A stretch of 24,136 nucleotides of DNA from JAZDFC01 sp043808235 (GTDB taxonomy: Bacteria > Bacteroidota > Ignavibacteria > Ignavibacteriales > Melioribacteraceae). A program made the translations under genes and the position numbers. Shown piece by piece: positions 1-8,290 of this stretch (position 1 is its first letter; each line of letters opens with the position of its first letter). The stretch is from NCBI GenBank assembly GCA_043808235.1, contig JAZDFC010000078.1:1-24136 (forward strand), given 5' to 3'. Under the pieces are notes generated by a model, which did not search any database, was not told the DNA's origin, and worked only from the letters and a program-made list of their open reading frames with translations.

Positions 1-232
1 ATTTATGATGCGCGCTAGTTGATGCGACGACCGAAAGAGCATCTGTCAGCGAGATCAATTCATCAAGATTTTTAAAAGCTTTTGTGTGGAATTCGGCTGC
101 TACCGCGCTGGCTTTTGCATAGTCCATATCATACACACCTATGAGGTCGCAGTTTTCATCGAGTTTTAAAAATTTCGTATGAAGTTTCCCAAGATGCCCG
201 GTTCCAATAACGCCCGCTTTAACTTTTTTCAT
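1..232 (-). CDS. Gfo/Idh/MocA-family oxidoreductase, N-terminal part (cut by window edge)
   Basis: Reading leftward from an ATG at 232 gives an open frame of 77 codons to the window edge. It begins MKKVKAGVIGTGHLGKLH, a Rossmann nucleotide-binding loop (GTGHLG, residues 10-15), followed by an acidic residue ending the second strand (GVYD, D35) and a segment ALSVVASTSAHH that matches the third-strand region before the family's usual catalytic part. This is the NAD(P)-binding domain of Gfo/Idh/MocA oxidoreductases, which oxidise or reduce sugars and related polyols; the substrate-binding domain lies outside the window, so substrate cannot be guessed. The ATG overlaps the TGA of the upstream plug-like gene (ATGA), and AGAGG sits just before the start, so the two are probably translated in coupling. 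Confidence 0.85.
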   Translation of the reverse strand, partial: MKKVKAGVIGTGHLGKLHTKFLKLDENCDLIGVYDMDYAKASAVAAEFHTKAFKNLDELISLTDALSVVASTSAHHK

Positions 233-1452
233 AATCCTCTGCTTAAAATTTTTGTAAAACCTATAATTTGATCATAGCCGCCTTCTAACGGAGATTTGTA
301 ATAAAGGAAGATATAAAATTCATTTTCCGTCTCCCAGAAATTTCCTTCTAATTCAATCGTGTCAATATCCCGAAATTTTTCCCGAAATAAATTTGCGGTC
401 ACATATTGGTAGTCATAAATCCCGCGTTTCAACTCAACGTACAGCGAATATAATCCTTCGTTATTCTTTAGTTGAAATTCAGGTAATACTTCCCAATCTG
501 TAAATGATCCGACAAGGAAAATGTCTTTATCGTAATTTATTTCCGGCGGTCTTAGTTGAAAAAGAACATCCATATACTCGGAATTATCATCGTTAAAATT
601 TGTAAGGATGAAGGCTCCGTTATGATCGCGCGGTCCATATTTATAAAATCTCGATAATTCAATTCCATCAAGATGGGCTTGAGTTTCCGGCGGATAAAAT
701 CTTTCTTTGTTTCGAATATCGGTTACACGGTACTCATTGCCGGGCAAAATATCGCGCGCAATAAAACTGAATTTATTTGTGCCGTTCCATTCATAATAAC
801 GACTGTTTGAATTATCATTGCGACTAACTACGGTCGCGTTTTCTATTTCACGATTTCTAACAATTTCAATTCCCTCAACCCGTGTATTGTGGAGTGAATC
901 GGGTAGAAGAAAATCTGTTTGAATCCTCAATGCTCTCGAATGATAATTGGAAGGAGTAACTGCGTCAAGTTTATCCTTGGTTATGGAAGATTTCAAATCG
1001 ATAATATTTGAAACAACATAAAATTTTCCTGTCCAAAAGATTTTTTCATAGTCATTTGATTCAACGATAAAAAATTTCCATTTGCCCGAAAACGGGAAAG
1101 AAACATACTCACTCGGGAAATTGCCTTTGTAATGATATTGCACTCCCCTCACAACAAGCGGCAGTCTATCGAACCAAATTGTTGGAGTACGATTCATTCC
1201 GCTGTTATTTAAAAAGAGACCGTCGTACGGTCTCCAATTCCGATCGCAAAATTTGAAGAGGATAACAAGATTCGGTTCGTAATCTGCACGGATATCGAAT
1301 TCAATTGTGAGCCCTGAGGTTTTACCGTTATTATTAAATAGCATGGGCGCTGCCGTTTCATTGTCCGAATACACATGAAGACTTTTTATTTCAAAATCCT
1401 GTGCGAAAATCGATACAATCGGCAAAAGAAATAAGAGAATGACCTTTTGCAT
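229..1452 (-). CDS. T9SS plug-like protein (DUF5103), secreted
   Basis: A 407-residue protein with a signal peptide (MQKVILLFLLPIVSIFAQ) and no other membrane segment. It matches the DUF5103 family as I remember it: an N-terminal beta-domain (about residues 20-150, with FPFSGKWKFFIVESND) and a C-terminal Ig/CBM48-like beta-sandwich (about 290-400, DIFLVGSFTDWEVLPEFQL). In Bacteroidota a member of this family plugs the periplasmic side of the SprA translocon of the type IX secretion system; that role here is inferred from family only, and no other T9SS gene is in the window. Length fits the family. The start is ambiguous: a TTG at 1455 lies three bases ahead of the ATG at 1452, and the GAGG around 1466-1469 is better spaced from the TTG (8 nt) than from the ATG (11 nt). 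The upstream stop codon touches this start and the downstream gene overlaps by 4 bp, so this is the middle gene of a tight operon. Confidence 0.8.
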   Translation of the reverse strand: MQKVILLFLLPIVSIFAQDFEIKSLHVYSDNETAAPMLFNNNGKTSGLTIEFDIRADYEPNLVILFKFCDRNWRPYDGLFLNNSGMNRTPTIWFDRLPLVVRGVQYHYKGNFPSEYVSFPFSGKWKFFIVESNDYEKIFWTGKFYVVSNIIDLKSSITKDKLDAVTPSNYHSRALRIQTDFLLPDSLHNTRVEGIEIVRNREIENATVVSRNDNSNSRYYEWNGTNKFSFIARDILPGNEYRVTDIRNKERFYPPETQAHLDGIELSRFYKYGPRDHNGAFILTNFNDDNSEYMDVLFQLRPPEINYDKDIFLVGSFTDWEVLPEFQLKNNEGLYSLYVELKRGIYDYQYVTANLFREKFRDIDTIELEGNFWETENEFYIFLYYKSPLEGGYDQIIGFTKILSRGL

Positions 1453-1455
1453 CAA

Positions 1456-1695
1456 TTAAAATACCTCGGCGCATTTTATCGACGATAGGGGTATAAAAAT
1501 TTTATAAGTTTTTTCCTCGCGTGTTGCTTCGAGTAAAAGTCCATCATCGTAAGCGTTAATAAGCTTCCCGGTTTTGAATACTATTTCATAAAAGGTTGGT
1601 TGTTCGGGATCGAAGTTGCCGTAAACTACCCCGTAATTTTCATTCATTGTCACGTTTATCATCTGTCCGATAAATTGATTCCAATCCAGTTTCAT
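1456..1695 (-). CDS. Small conserved-looking hypothetical protein, possibly Sm-like
   Basis: A 79-residue protein beginning MKLDWNQFIGQMINVTMNEN. An in-frame TTG exists at 1710, but GGAG five bases before the ATG at 1695 fixes the start there. There is no signal peptide or membrane segment. The pattern of short strands and turns (FIGQMINV, a central AYDDGLLLEA and a final KIFIPLSSIKCAEVF) resembles a small Sm/LSm-type beta barrel, in which a strand ending in a hydrophobic-Ile-Pro stretch closes the fold. This is a shape impression only; I do not recognise the family. It is the first gene of a three-gene unit with the DUF5103 protein and the Gfo/Idh/MocA oxidoreductase; its stop directly precedes the next start. 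Confidence 0.72.
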   Translation of the reverse strand: MKLDWNQFIGQMINVTMNENYGVVYGNFDPEQPTFYEIVFKTGKLINAYDDGLLLEATREEKTYKIFIPLSSIKCAEVF

Positions 1696-1820
1696 ATTTT
1701 CTCCATGCAATTGGATTCAAAAAGTGAATTAGCGCTACGAATTATTTTTAAGAAAAATGCATTCAAATATGGATTTTTTTATGATGGAAGGAAAGTCAAA
1801 AATACAGACAACTTGAGCAA

Positions 1821-1847
1821 GGCGGCATTCGAATTGAGAACGCCGCC
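1821..1847 (-). terminator. Hairpin after the DUF4097 gene
   Basis: GGCGGCATTC (1821-1830) and GAACGCCGCC (1838-1847) form a ten-pair stem with one mismatch and a seven-base loop. The flanks (AAGG and CCTT) could extend it with a bulge. It lies 13 bases past the stop of the DUF4097 gene on the minus strand. The following T-rich stretch is spread out rather than an immediate T-run, so termination strength is uncertain. Confidence 0.5.
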
Positions 1848-1859
1848 CCTTACGCTGAT

Positions 1860-2771
1860 TTACTTTTCAATAAGATCTATGTTGCCACCGCTGGTTCTGC
1901 ATTCGAGATTCGGACCGCCGCCGTTTAGTTCGGCTTCGAATTTACTTGAGCTAACTTTAATTGTCTTAGTCGCGCTTACATCGCAAGAAACCTCGCCTGC
2001 AGATGTTTTGAGCATTGCATGGGCTTTAAATCCTCGGGGCACTGTTACATTTATGTTGCCGCCGGAAGTTGATAAATCGATTCCTTTATTTCCACCTTTG
2101 TATGTTAATCTTACGTTCCCACCCGATGTGGAAGCATCAATTTTTCCGTTTTCAACTTCGAGTTCAACATTTCCGCCTGAAGTACTTGCATCAATATCTC
2201 CTTTCAGGTTTCTAACATCGATGTCGCCGCCGGAAGTTGATATGCGTGTGAAGCCAACTATATCATTTAGCTTCATATCACCGCCGGATGTTCTGGCATT
2301 TATCTCACCGGTAATAAATTTAATTTCAACATCACCGCCCGAAGTCTTCAATTCATTTTTGCCATCAATATCTGTAAGATGAATGTCCCCGCCCGATGTT
2401 CTTAATTCGGTATTAAAGTCCCGCGGTAAACTAACCTCGACAAGTACATTGTAGTTGTTCGACCAGTCGAAGAAACCATCTTCTTTCTCGCCCTTGATAT
2501 AGACGCCGTAGGAGGTTTTTTCAACTTCAAACTCGATATCCTCTTTTGCGTTTTTATTGCCCGTTATTTTGATATAACATTCGTCTTTGTCCCATGAGTT
2601 GATCTTCAAGTCGCCAACGTCAATCTCAATCTTTAATAACTCGCCTTTATTTACCTTAAAAGTTTTTTCGAGAATTTTACCCATTCCGGCAAATAAATCG
2701 GTAGATAAAAGTACGATCGCTAATACAAGCGAGTAAATACTTATTTTTTTCAAATTACTAATCATCTTCAA
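1860..2771 (-). CDS. DUF4097-family surface beta-repeat protein
   Basis: A 303-residue exported protein: N-terminal signal peptide (about residues 1-28, ending LLSTDLFAG), a short non-repeated beta region (about 29-120), then a ladder of about nine units of roughly 18-25 residues, each marked by TSGGD/N followed by a hydrophobic residue. Eight carry TSGG and one carries TSAG (KTSAGEV). This is the hallmark of DUF4097, predicted to fold as a right-handed beta-solenoid with the Gly-Gly turns stacked. Members are often membrane-linked and accompany anti-sigma factor genes, but none is seen here; the function is unknown. Start: TTG at 2771 is favoured because GGAGG lies five bases ahead of it, while the ATG at 2765 would be 11 bases away; the difference is two residues. 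It is transcribed divergently from the PAP2 gene and followed by a hairpin. Confidence 0.85.
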   Translation of the reverse strand: MKMISNLKKISIYSLVLAIVLLSTDLFAGMGKILEKTFKVNKGELLKIEIDVGDLKINSWDKDECYIKITGNKNAKEDIEFEVEKTSYGVYIKGEKEDGFFDWSNNYNVLVEVSLPRDFNTELRTSGGDIHLTDIDGKNELKTSGGDVEIKFITGEINARTSGGDMKLNDIVGFTRISTSGGDIDVRNLKGDIDASTSGGNVELEVENGKIDASTSGGNVRLTYKGGNKGIDLSTSGGNINVTVPRGFKAHAMLKTSAGEVSCDVSATKTIKVSSSKFEAELNGGGPNLECRTSGGNIDLIEK

Positions 2772-2907
2772 AGTAACCTCCGTCTTTTTTCTTTATTAGA
2801 CTAATGAATTTTTAATTCAGTTACATTTTTGTGATATTAGACTTAAAGAAAGTAAAAAAGGTTGTGATTTTTTATAAAATTATTTTTTCGGAGAAAGTTA
2901 GCAGATA

Positions 2908-3699
2908 ATGAGAGACATCTTTTCGAAGAGCATAAAATTTACTGCTCTGATTTTAGTGATAGTATTTTTCCAAACTGAAATTATTGGGCAACAGAATTAC
3001 ACTGCCGGAAAATTTTTCGAAGAGAGCGAGAATTTGATAAAACAACCAACGAAATGGAATGCCGGCGATTGGGCGAAATTTGGAGTTATTGCACTTGGAA
3101 CCTATTCTCTGATGCACTTAGATGAACCGATACGTGATTTTATGTTAAAGGATAGAAGATATACCAAAAGTATTCCAATGATTTTCGGAACATATTATGG
3201 CGAAGGATTCACTCCGATATTACTCGGCGGCGCGTTGATGATTCACGGTTCGACTAAAGATAATTTAAAGAACACCGAATTGGGTTTTGAAATTCTACAA
3301 GCATTTTTCTATTCCACGGCAATTACGGGAATCGGGAAAATTACTTTCGGACGGGAACGACCTGGCAACAATAAAGGGGCATTCAGTTTTTATCCGATGT
3401 CATTCAAATCAAATGAATTTATGTCGCTTGGTTCGGGACATACAACAGTTGCATTTGCTACATCGACTGTGCTTGCGGAGCGAACAGATAACATATTTCT
3501 AAGAGGACTTTGTTATGTGCCCGCAGTGATAACAGCGTTCTCAAGAGTATATCATGATAGGCATTGGACTTCGGATGTATTTTTAGGAGCAGCGACGGGT
3601 TACTTTGTTGCAAAATTTTTAACTGATCTGCATAAAAGACAGAATACAATTCCCGATCCGGCAAATGCCAATTTTATAAATTTTGTGATTCCGTTTTAG
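2908..3699 (+). CDS. PAP2-superfamily phosphatase, membrane-associated
   Basis: A 263-residue protein with an N-terminal hydrophobic segment (about residues 10-28, ending EIIGQQ) that looks like a signal peptide, and several further hydrophobic stretches. All three PAP2 signature motifs are present: KITFGRERP (K144, R151, P152), GSGH (176-178, catalytic His178) and SRVYHDRHWTSD (R213, His219, D223). The family removes phosphate from lipid phosphates such as undecaprenyl pyrophosphate, phosphatidate or lipid A in or outside the inner membrane; which of these applies cannot be told. The common PSGH is GSGH here, a tolerated change. The nearest Shine-Dalgarno-like sequence (GGAG, 2890-2893) is 14 bases from the ATG, which is long. 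The gene stands alone, divergent from the DUF4097 gene and convergent with the amylase-family gene. Confidence 0.93.
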   Translation: MRDIFSKSIKFTALILVIVFFQTEIIGQQNYTAGKFFEESENLIKQPTKWNAGDWAKFGVIALGTYSLMHLDEPIRDFMLKDRRYTKSIPMIFGTYYGEGFTPILLGGALMIHGSTKDNLKNTELGFEILQAFFYSTAITGIGKITFGRERPGNNKGAFSFYPMSFKSNEFMSLGSGHTTVAFATSTVLAERTDNIFLRGLCYVPAVITAFSRVYHDRHWTSDVFLGAATGYFVAKFLTDLHKRQNTIPDPANANFINFVIPF

Positions 3700-3756
3700 A
3701 AACTCAATGCTGCTTGAAAGTGAGCAATAAACTATAATTCGCTTGTTGGCGATTCT

Positions 3757-6700
3757 CTAAACAACCAGCAAATTTAACTTCAAATGATCCAACTTATATT
3801 CAGCTTTATCCGAACATTTCTTTAAATAGTTCGAAAGCATGAACATCTTTTGAATGAAGTTGCCAAGTTGTTCGTCAAGTTCCAGTTCAGGACTTGCAAC
3901 CTTTTCGGATTCGAGTTTTTCTTCCTTGATGCCCACCATTACTTTTTCAACCGGTTCGGCTTCATTAACTTTTTGTTTAGCAGCAAAACCACTGGTGAAA
4001 TTAATTATCGAAACGCTGAACAACCAGTCAATTAGTTCTTCAAACCGCTCTTTGCTGTAATACCAAATGTCTTCGTAAAAATTAATTCCGAGAAATGCTT
4101 TTACATAATCATCTTCGAGCAGACTGCTTATTAATTCGGATTTATGTTTCGATAGAAATTTCTTTAATCCTTCCTCATCTTTCACCAGCATCAAATCTTT
4201 CGGACCAACTTCAATATCAAAGAGTTTATCGCCGAATTCGAGTAAAATGTTTAGTAGTGAAACTTCTCTATAAATTCCCTCTTCTCCCCTACCGAGAATT
4301 TTTAAGATATTATTCAACGGTTTGGCGAGCTGTAATTTTTCATAATAATTGTCTTTATTGATTTCGCCCTCTTCAATAAAAAATTCGCTAAGTCTCGAAA
4401 GCGACATCCAAAGTAAAATAACCAGCATATTCTCGGTATAGCTTGCCTCCACTGTAAACACAATCGAGTGGTTCAATTTACGATTAGTAATATTTTGTTC
4501 AGCCGGGAATTTATTTACAATGACTTCATTGGCTATCGCAATATTTTTCAGATCGAGCACCAATTTATCTCTGTTAGTTTTTGAAGTTGCCGATATTGAG
4601 TATCTACTCTTCAATTGATTCAAAAGGTAATAATATTTATTTGCGGTTATTTTTATTCCTTCATCAATCTCATCTTCATTAATTTCGCTAATTAATGAAT
4701 TGACAAGTGACTCAATATTTTTCTCGGTATAAATACCTTCGAAAGCTTCATGAAGTGGTTGCAGTCTGAATTCTTCAAGAGCTTTTTCGATGTTATAAAC
4801 ACCGCTTCCATTAAGTTGATAGTAAAGCTGCTCATACTCTCTCGTAGAATCATAAATTTCTTTGAAACCAAGATAGACGTGATACTTAAAACCTTCCAGG
4901 TCGATTTGGTATCCCTTCTCAACAAAATCGCTGCCTCGTAAAAGAAATTCGAGATGCGAAATTCTATCGCGGTAGATATAGAAAAGTTTATTCTCATCTT
5001 TTATCCCCAGCGCTTCGGCAAGGGATATTCTCCGTAATTCTTTATTTACCAATTTTGGTGAGGAAAGTCTAATTTTTCCATACGCTCTATCAAATCTGTT
5101 ATTATAAACTACCAGCGCTTTCTCTTCGCGAAATGAATTTGTAAATGCAAAAACATTTTCGTTTACCGTTCCGTAATCATCAATGCATTCATAAATCCAA
5201 AAATTTACTACCTCGGCAAAAAGATATCTTCTTCGCATCAGCGGAAAAATATCTCTCTCATGCCTTTCAATCAGCCAGAACTTAGGCGTCTCGTTATAAT
5301 ATGCACGCTTGTATTCCATCCCGTACTTTTCTGTGTATCCTTCAATCTGTCCGTGGGCGAACATTGGCAAACCCGGCAGTGTTATCATCATTAATAACAC
5401 ACCGAAATATTTATCATCCGTTCCGTATTGTTTGATAGCCGTTTCTTCATCCGGATTGCTCATAAAATTAACATACCGCTTTAAAATTTCCGGTTCGAAC
5501 TCAAGTGTATTGGTGATAAGATCGCGGTACTTTGCGTTTTCTTCTTTCATCATCATATGCATGAATGCGCTGTTGTAAACACGGTGCATTCCAAGTGAAC
5601 GTACGAAGTACCCTTCCATTAACCAGAATGCTTCAGCGAGAAGCAATGTTTCAGGCATCTCGTAATTAAATCGATCGACAACTTCGCGCCAGAATTCTTC
5701 GGGGAACAATCGATCAAAATCATCATGAGGTAAAGCGCAATCCGCACGAGAAGGAATATCGCCTCCTTTACCCGGCTGCGGATACCACAACCGGGAAAAG
5801 TGACGCTTCGTCAAAGTCATTGCCGCATCGAAACGTATGATGGAAAATTTTTTTGCGACTCCGAATATTTCCTGTATTACCGCTTCGCGAACTTCCCGCT
5901 TTAGTAAATCAAGCTGGGCGGTATCGTTCCAGGGCATGTTGGTTCCATCGTTGCCATGATAAATATATTTTACATCGCCGTTTCTCTTATCAATTCTTTG
6001 AAACACAACAGCCGCATCGGTCTTTCGCCAGTAACCATCTTCAATCCTTAATTCTATATCCGGCACCTGCGATAAATTTTCACCGGTGAAAGTATAATTC
6101 GGAAATGGAGGATTATCCGCTTGTATAAAATATTCGGGATGCTCAATAATCCATCTCGAAAATATTCCGGTATGATTCGGTACCATATCACTTGCAAGTC
6201 GAATCCCCCTCAACTTAGCCCGCTCGTTCAATCTTTCGTATGCGGCATCCCCGCCAAGATCGTTTGCTATTTCATAATCGAAAAGAGAATATGCCGATGA
6301 GACTGCATCAACATTACCCATCATGTGTTTTATTTTTTGTGAGGCGGAACTTCGCTCCCAGATTCCAATAAACCAAAGCGAATTAATATGCCAGCGTGCA
6401 AGCTGGTCAAGTTCCTCATCTGGAATCTGATCGAGAGTTTTAATTTCTCTTTTATATTTTTTCGAAAGCTGATCAAGCCATACATAAACATTCTTTGCAA
6501 TCAGTATCACATTAGGCATCCAATGAATATCGGGTGTAAACTGTTCCGGTTCCTCGTAATCTTTTTCAATATCCGCAGCATATTTGAACAAAGATTTACC
6601 AAGTATTAAAAATTCAGCCTCATCCATTTTACCTTTATACTTCGGCGCCACTGTTGGGACATCGCTGCCCCCTCCGCCGCCAAAAAATGTATCGAGTTTA

Positions 6701-7506
6701 AAATCCTCCTTCATCAAATCCTGGGACGTTAATAATCTTAATAAGAATTCGGGTTCAAGTATGGCGCTCCATTTTTCTCTTACAAATAAAAGTTGATCCC
6801 ATAGATTATTTGGATTTTTCAATATCGGAGTTTTTAACAATTCAAATATTGGTTGATTCTCGGGTCCGAATGGTTTCTCATTCTGAAAGAAAATGTCGAG
6901 TTGCTGGATAACCTTGCCGTAGTTTTCTTTGTGAGAAAAATAATTATCGTTAAATAATTCTTTTAGCCGGGAATTTGCCGGATTAAAATTAGCGAAATAA
7001 AGCAACATCAATTCTTCAAGAGCGATTTCCGCATTGGATTTCGATCCCGAATAGGAATTCAAATAATCGAGGATAGATATCCTTCCTTTGTACACATCCA
7101 TCGGCGGGAAAAGATTTACGAACTCGTATATTAATTTTTGAACAAAATCTTCACCGAGATTTTGATGAATTGTTTTTAAACAGCGGTCAAACACTCCAGG
7201 ATTTACTTCAGTTTCATATCGACGCAAAATGTAATGATAAATCTCATCAAGGAGTCCCATAGCATTTACTTCGCCGGGATTAACATGTTCGTTTTTATCC
7301 CTCTTTGAATTTAATTTATGTGCAAAAGATCTTGATGCAGCTAAGTTGGCAAATATCACATTACCCGTAATCGAAAAAAGTTCATCATTGAACTCATATT
7401 TCTTTCGAACACTTTTAGCAATGTGAAATTCAAACTTCGAATCGTTTGAAATAACTGCTTTTCCAATCGTAAAATAGAAATTATCTTTTCCGGGAAAGGG
7501 AAACAT
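3757..7506 (-). CDS. Large GH13 alpha-amylase-family protein with helical flanks
   Basis: A 1249-residue protein whose centre (about residues 340-800) is a GH13 TIM barrel. Region I is DMVPNH (440-445), region II IIRFDA (nucleophile D560), region III LLLAEAFW (acid/base E625). Region IV, normally NHD, reads FMSNPDEET (682-689): the Asp (D686) is kept but the His is Pro. GlgE-type enzymes also lack this His, so activity is possible. The stretch LPGLPMFAHGQIEG (710-723) matches the family's PGxPxxYYGxE segment. About 340 mainly helical residues precede the barrel, with a GGGGG linker at 276-280, and about 370 follow. No signal peptide, so probably cytosolic and acting on storage alpha-glucan or a maltose/trehalose-like sugar; substrate and hydrolase versus transferase activity are unknown. 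GGAG five bases before the ATG supports the start. The gene has no operon partner. Confidence 0.88.
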   Translation of the reverse strand: MFPFPGKDNFYFTIGKAVISNDSKFEFHIAKSVRKKYEFNDELFSITGNVIFANLAASRSFAHKLNSKRDKNEHVNPGEVNAMGLLDEIYHYILRRYETEVNPGVFDRCLKTIHQNLGEDFVQKLIYEFVNLFPPMDVYKGRISILDYLNSYSGSKSNAEIALEELMLLYFANFNPANSRLKELFNDNYFSHKENYGKVIQQLDIFFQNEKPFGPENQPIFELLKTPILKNPNNLWDQLLFVREKWSAILEPEFLLRLLTSQDLMKEDFKLDTFFGGGGGSDVPTVAPKYKGKMDEAEFLILGKSLFKYAADIEKDYEEPEQFTPDIHWMPNVILIAKNVYVWLDQLSKKYKREIKTLDQIPDEELDQLARWHINSLWFIGIWERSSASQKIKHMMGNVDAVSSAYSLFDYEIANDLGGDAAYERLNERAKLRGIRLASDMVPNHTGIFSRWIIEHPEYFIQADNPPFPNYTFTGENLSQVPDIELRIEDGYWRKTDAAVVFQRIDKRNGDVKYIYHGNDGTNMPWNDTAQLDLLKREVREAVIQEIFGVAKKFSIIRFDAAMTLTKRHFSRLWYPQPGKGGDIPSRADCALPHDDFDRLFPEEFWREVVDRFNYEMPETLLLAEAFWLMEGYFVRSLGMHRVYNSAFMHMMMKEENAKYRDLITNTLEFEPEILKRYVNFMSNPDEETAIKQYGTDDKYFGVLLMMITLPGLPMFAHGQIEGYTEKYGMEYKRAYYNETPKFWLIERHERDIFPLMRRRYLFAEVVNFWIYECIDDYGTVNENVFAFTNSFREEKALVVYNNRFDRAYGKIRLSSPKLVNKELRRISLAEALGIKDENKLFYIYRDRISHLEFLLRGSDFVEKGYQIDLEGFKYHVYLGFKEIYDSTREYEQLYYQLNGSGVYNIEKALEEFRLQPLHEAFEGIYTEKNIESLVNSLISEINEDEIDEGIKITANKYYYLLNQLKSRYSISATSKTNRDKLVLDLKNIAIANEVIVNKFPAEQNITNRKLNHSIVFTVEASYTENMLVILLWMSLSRLSEFFIEEGEINKDNYYEKLQLAKPLNNILKILGRGEEGIYREVSLLNILLEFGDKLFDIEVGPKDLMLVKDEEGLKKFLSKHKSELISSLLEDDYVKAFLGINFYEDIWYYSKERFEELIDWLFSVSIINFTSGFAAKQKVNEAEPVEKVMVGIKEEKLESEKVASPELELDEQLGNFIQKMFMLSNYLKKCSDKAEYKLDHLKLNLLVV

Positions 7507-7857
7507 CGATACTCCAACATATTTTTACGAAATATACTCAAAAGCAGGGATTTATGATAATATGAATTAGTAATTCTAATAGTATAGACGTCCGAAAAAT
7601 TTATTTCGAGTGAATTGCAGACATTTAATAGAACACTGATCTCAAGGATTTGACGGATTTGTACCGATTTTATCCGTGTCAATCAGTATAATTCGTGTTC
7701 CATTGGAAATTTCAGTCCGGTTGATTTATATGCGTCGCGGCGAATTAAATACAAACCTAAAAACAGGAACGGAACAAAATTATTTTGAATTTGGAAGTTG
7801 ATTTTTTGGATTTGTTTGTTATTTGGGATTTGAGATTTGATGATTTGTATGAACAAT
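7507..7857. other. Gene-free stretch between the amylase-family gene and hicB
   Basis: No coding frame here is convincing. It contains the imperfect palindrome at 7631-7700 and, at about 7780-7855, a low-complexity run built from variants of GATTTG/TTTGGATTT. I see no strong terminator after hicB and no confident promoter for the amylase-family gene. Confidence 0.6.
7631..7700. repeat. Imperfect 70-bp palindrome with CGGAT motifs
   Basis: The ends are inverted (GAACAC at 7631-7636, GTGTTC at 7695-7700) and an inner pair ACGGAT (7653-7658) / ATCCGT (7672-7677) is perfect. Between them lie degenerate repeats of GGATTTG and CCGATTTT. It is probably a small non-coding repeat element or decayed palindromic insertion; whether other copies exist cannot be seen from one window. 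Confidence 0.5.
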
Positions 7858-8100
7858 TCAATTTCTAGAAAAGACTATTTTTCCACTAATTGGTTCATGT
7901 ATAAGAGGTGAATCTTCCGGTAATTCTTCTCCATCTAAGATTAAACCTTCGCAATGACATTGAATAGCATCCGCAGCCATCATCCTTGCTTCTTCAAGAT
8001 TTTCGCCGCATGAAATAACTCCAGGTAGAGCAGGGACAACAACCATATATCCGCCTTCAGCGAGTGGTTCATATATTACAGTGTAATCGAAGTCTTTCAT
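7858..8100 (-). CDS. HicB-like (UPF0150) antitoxin-type protein, no HicA partner
   Basis: An 80-residue protein, MKDFDYTVIYEPLAEGGYMV and onward, with the HicB/UPF0150 core: two strands, the PALPGVISCGENLEEA loop and helix, and GEELPEDS near the end. The fold resembles a catalytically dead RNase H-like/ferredoxin antitoxin domain. In hicAB systems such a protein neutralises the small mRNA-cleaving toxin HicA. No HicA-like frame (with a GSHH motif) is found in 7507-7857 or 8101-8824, and there is no C-terminal DNA-binding domain, so it is an orphan of a kind common in bacteria. An in-frame TTG at 8127 gives a longer form, but the ATG at 8100 fits the family's start and has GAG six bases ahead. 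Confidence 0.85.
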   Translation of the reverse strand: MKDFDYTVIYEPLAEGGYMVVVPALPGVISCGENLEEARMMAADAIQCHCEGLILDGEELPEDSPLIHEPISGKIVFSRN

Positions 8101-8125
8101 TTCATACTCATTATTTGCTGTAACC

Positions 8126-8154
8126 AAATTATTACAATTTTACTTTGTTATCAA
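8126..8154 (-). promoter_or_regulatory. Possible sigma-70-type promoter of the hicB-like gene
   Basis: On the minus strand TTGATA (8149-8154) and TAATTT (8126-8131) are separated by 17 bases, placing a start of transcription about 20 bases ahead of the ATG at 8100. The -10 box is a weak match. Confidence 0.3.
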
Positions 8155-8290
8155 GGAACGTACAGCATTTTTTACATACCAAATATAATGAGCACTGCTG
8201 TCCAATATAATTCCAAGTTAGTAAATAATATTTGATTGCATTTTGTTTTAAAAATCTTTGTCGGCGTTGATAATGAATCCCTTATATTGC

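Noticed and set aside
1600..2382. A 260-codon plus-strand open frame
   Set aside because: It lies opposite the DUF4097 gene and the small upstream gene; its Pro-rich repeats (SPPEV, FPPEV) are simply the antisense reading of the TSGG repeats.
3700..3756. Possible bidirectional terminator between the PAP2 and amylase-family genes
   Set aside because: Only four-pair stems (TCGC/GCGA and TGCT/AGCA) could be found.
5440..5500. Missing NHD in region IV of the GH13 protein considered as a sequencing error or frameshift
   Set aside because: The frame is continuous on both sides, and the surrounding residues (FMSNPDEET then PGLPMFAHGQ) align with the family without a gap, so a true substitution is more likely.
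7356..7682. A 108-codon minus-strand open frame covering the start of the amylase-family gene
   Set aside because: It overlaps the GH13 start in another frame and extends into the palindromic spacer; the GH13 frame has a good ribosome binding site and long conserved coding.
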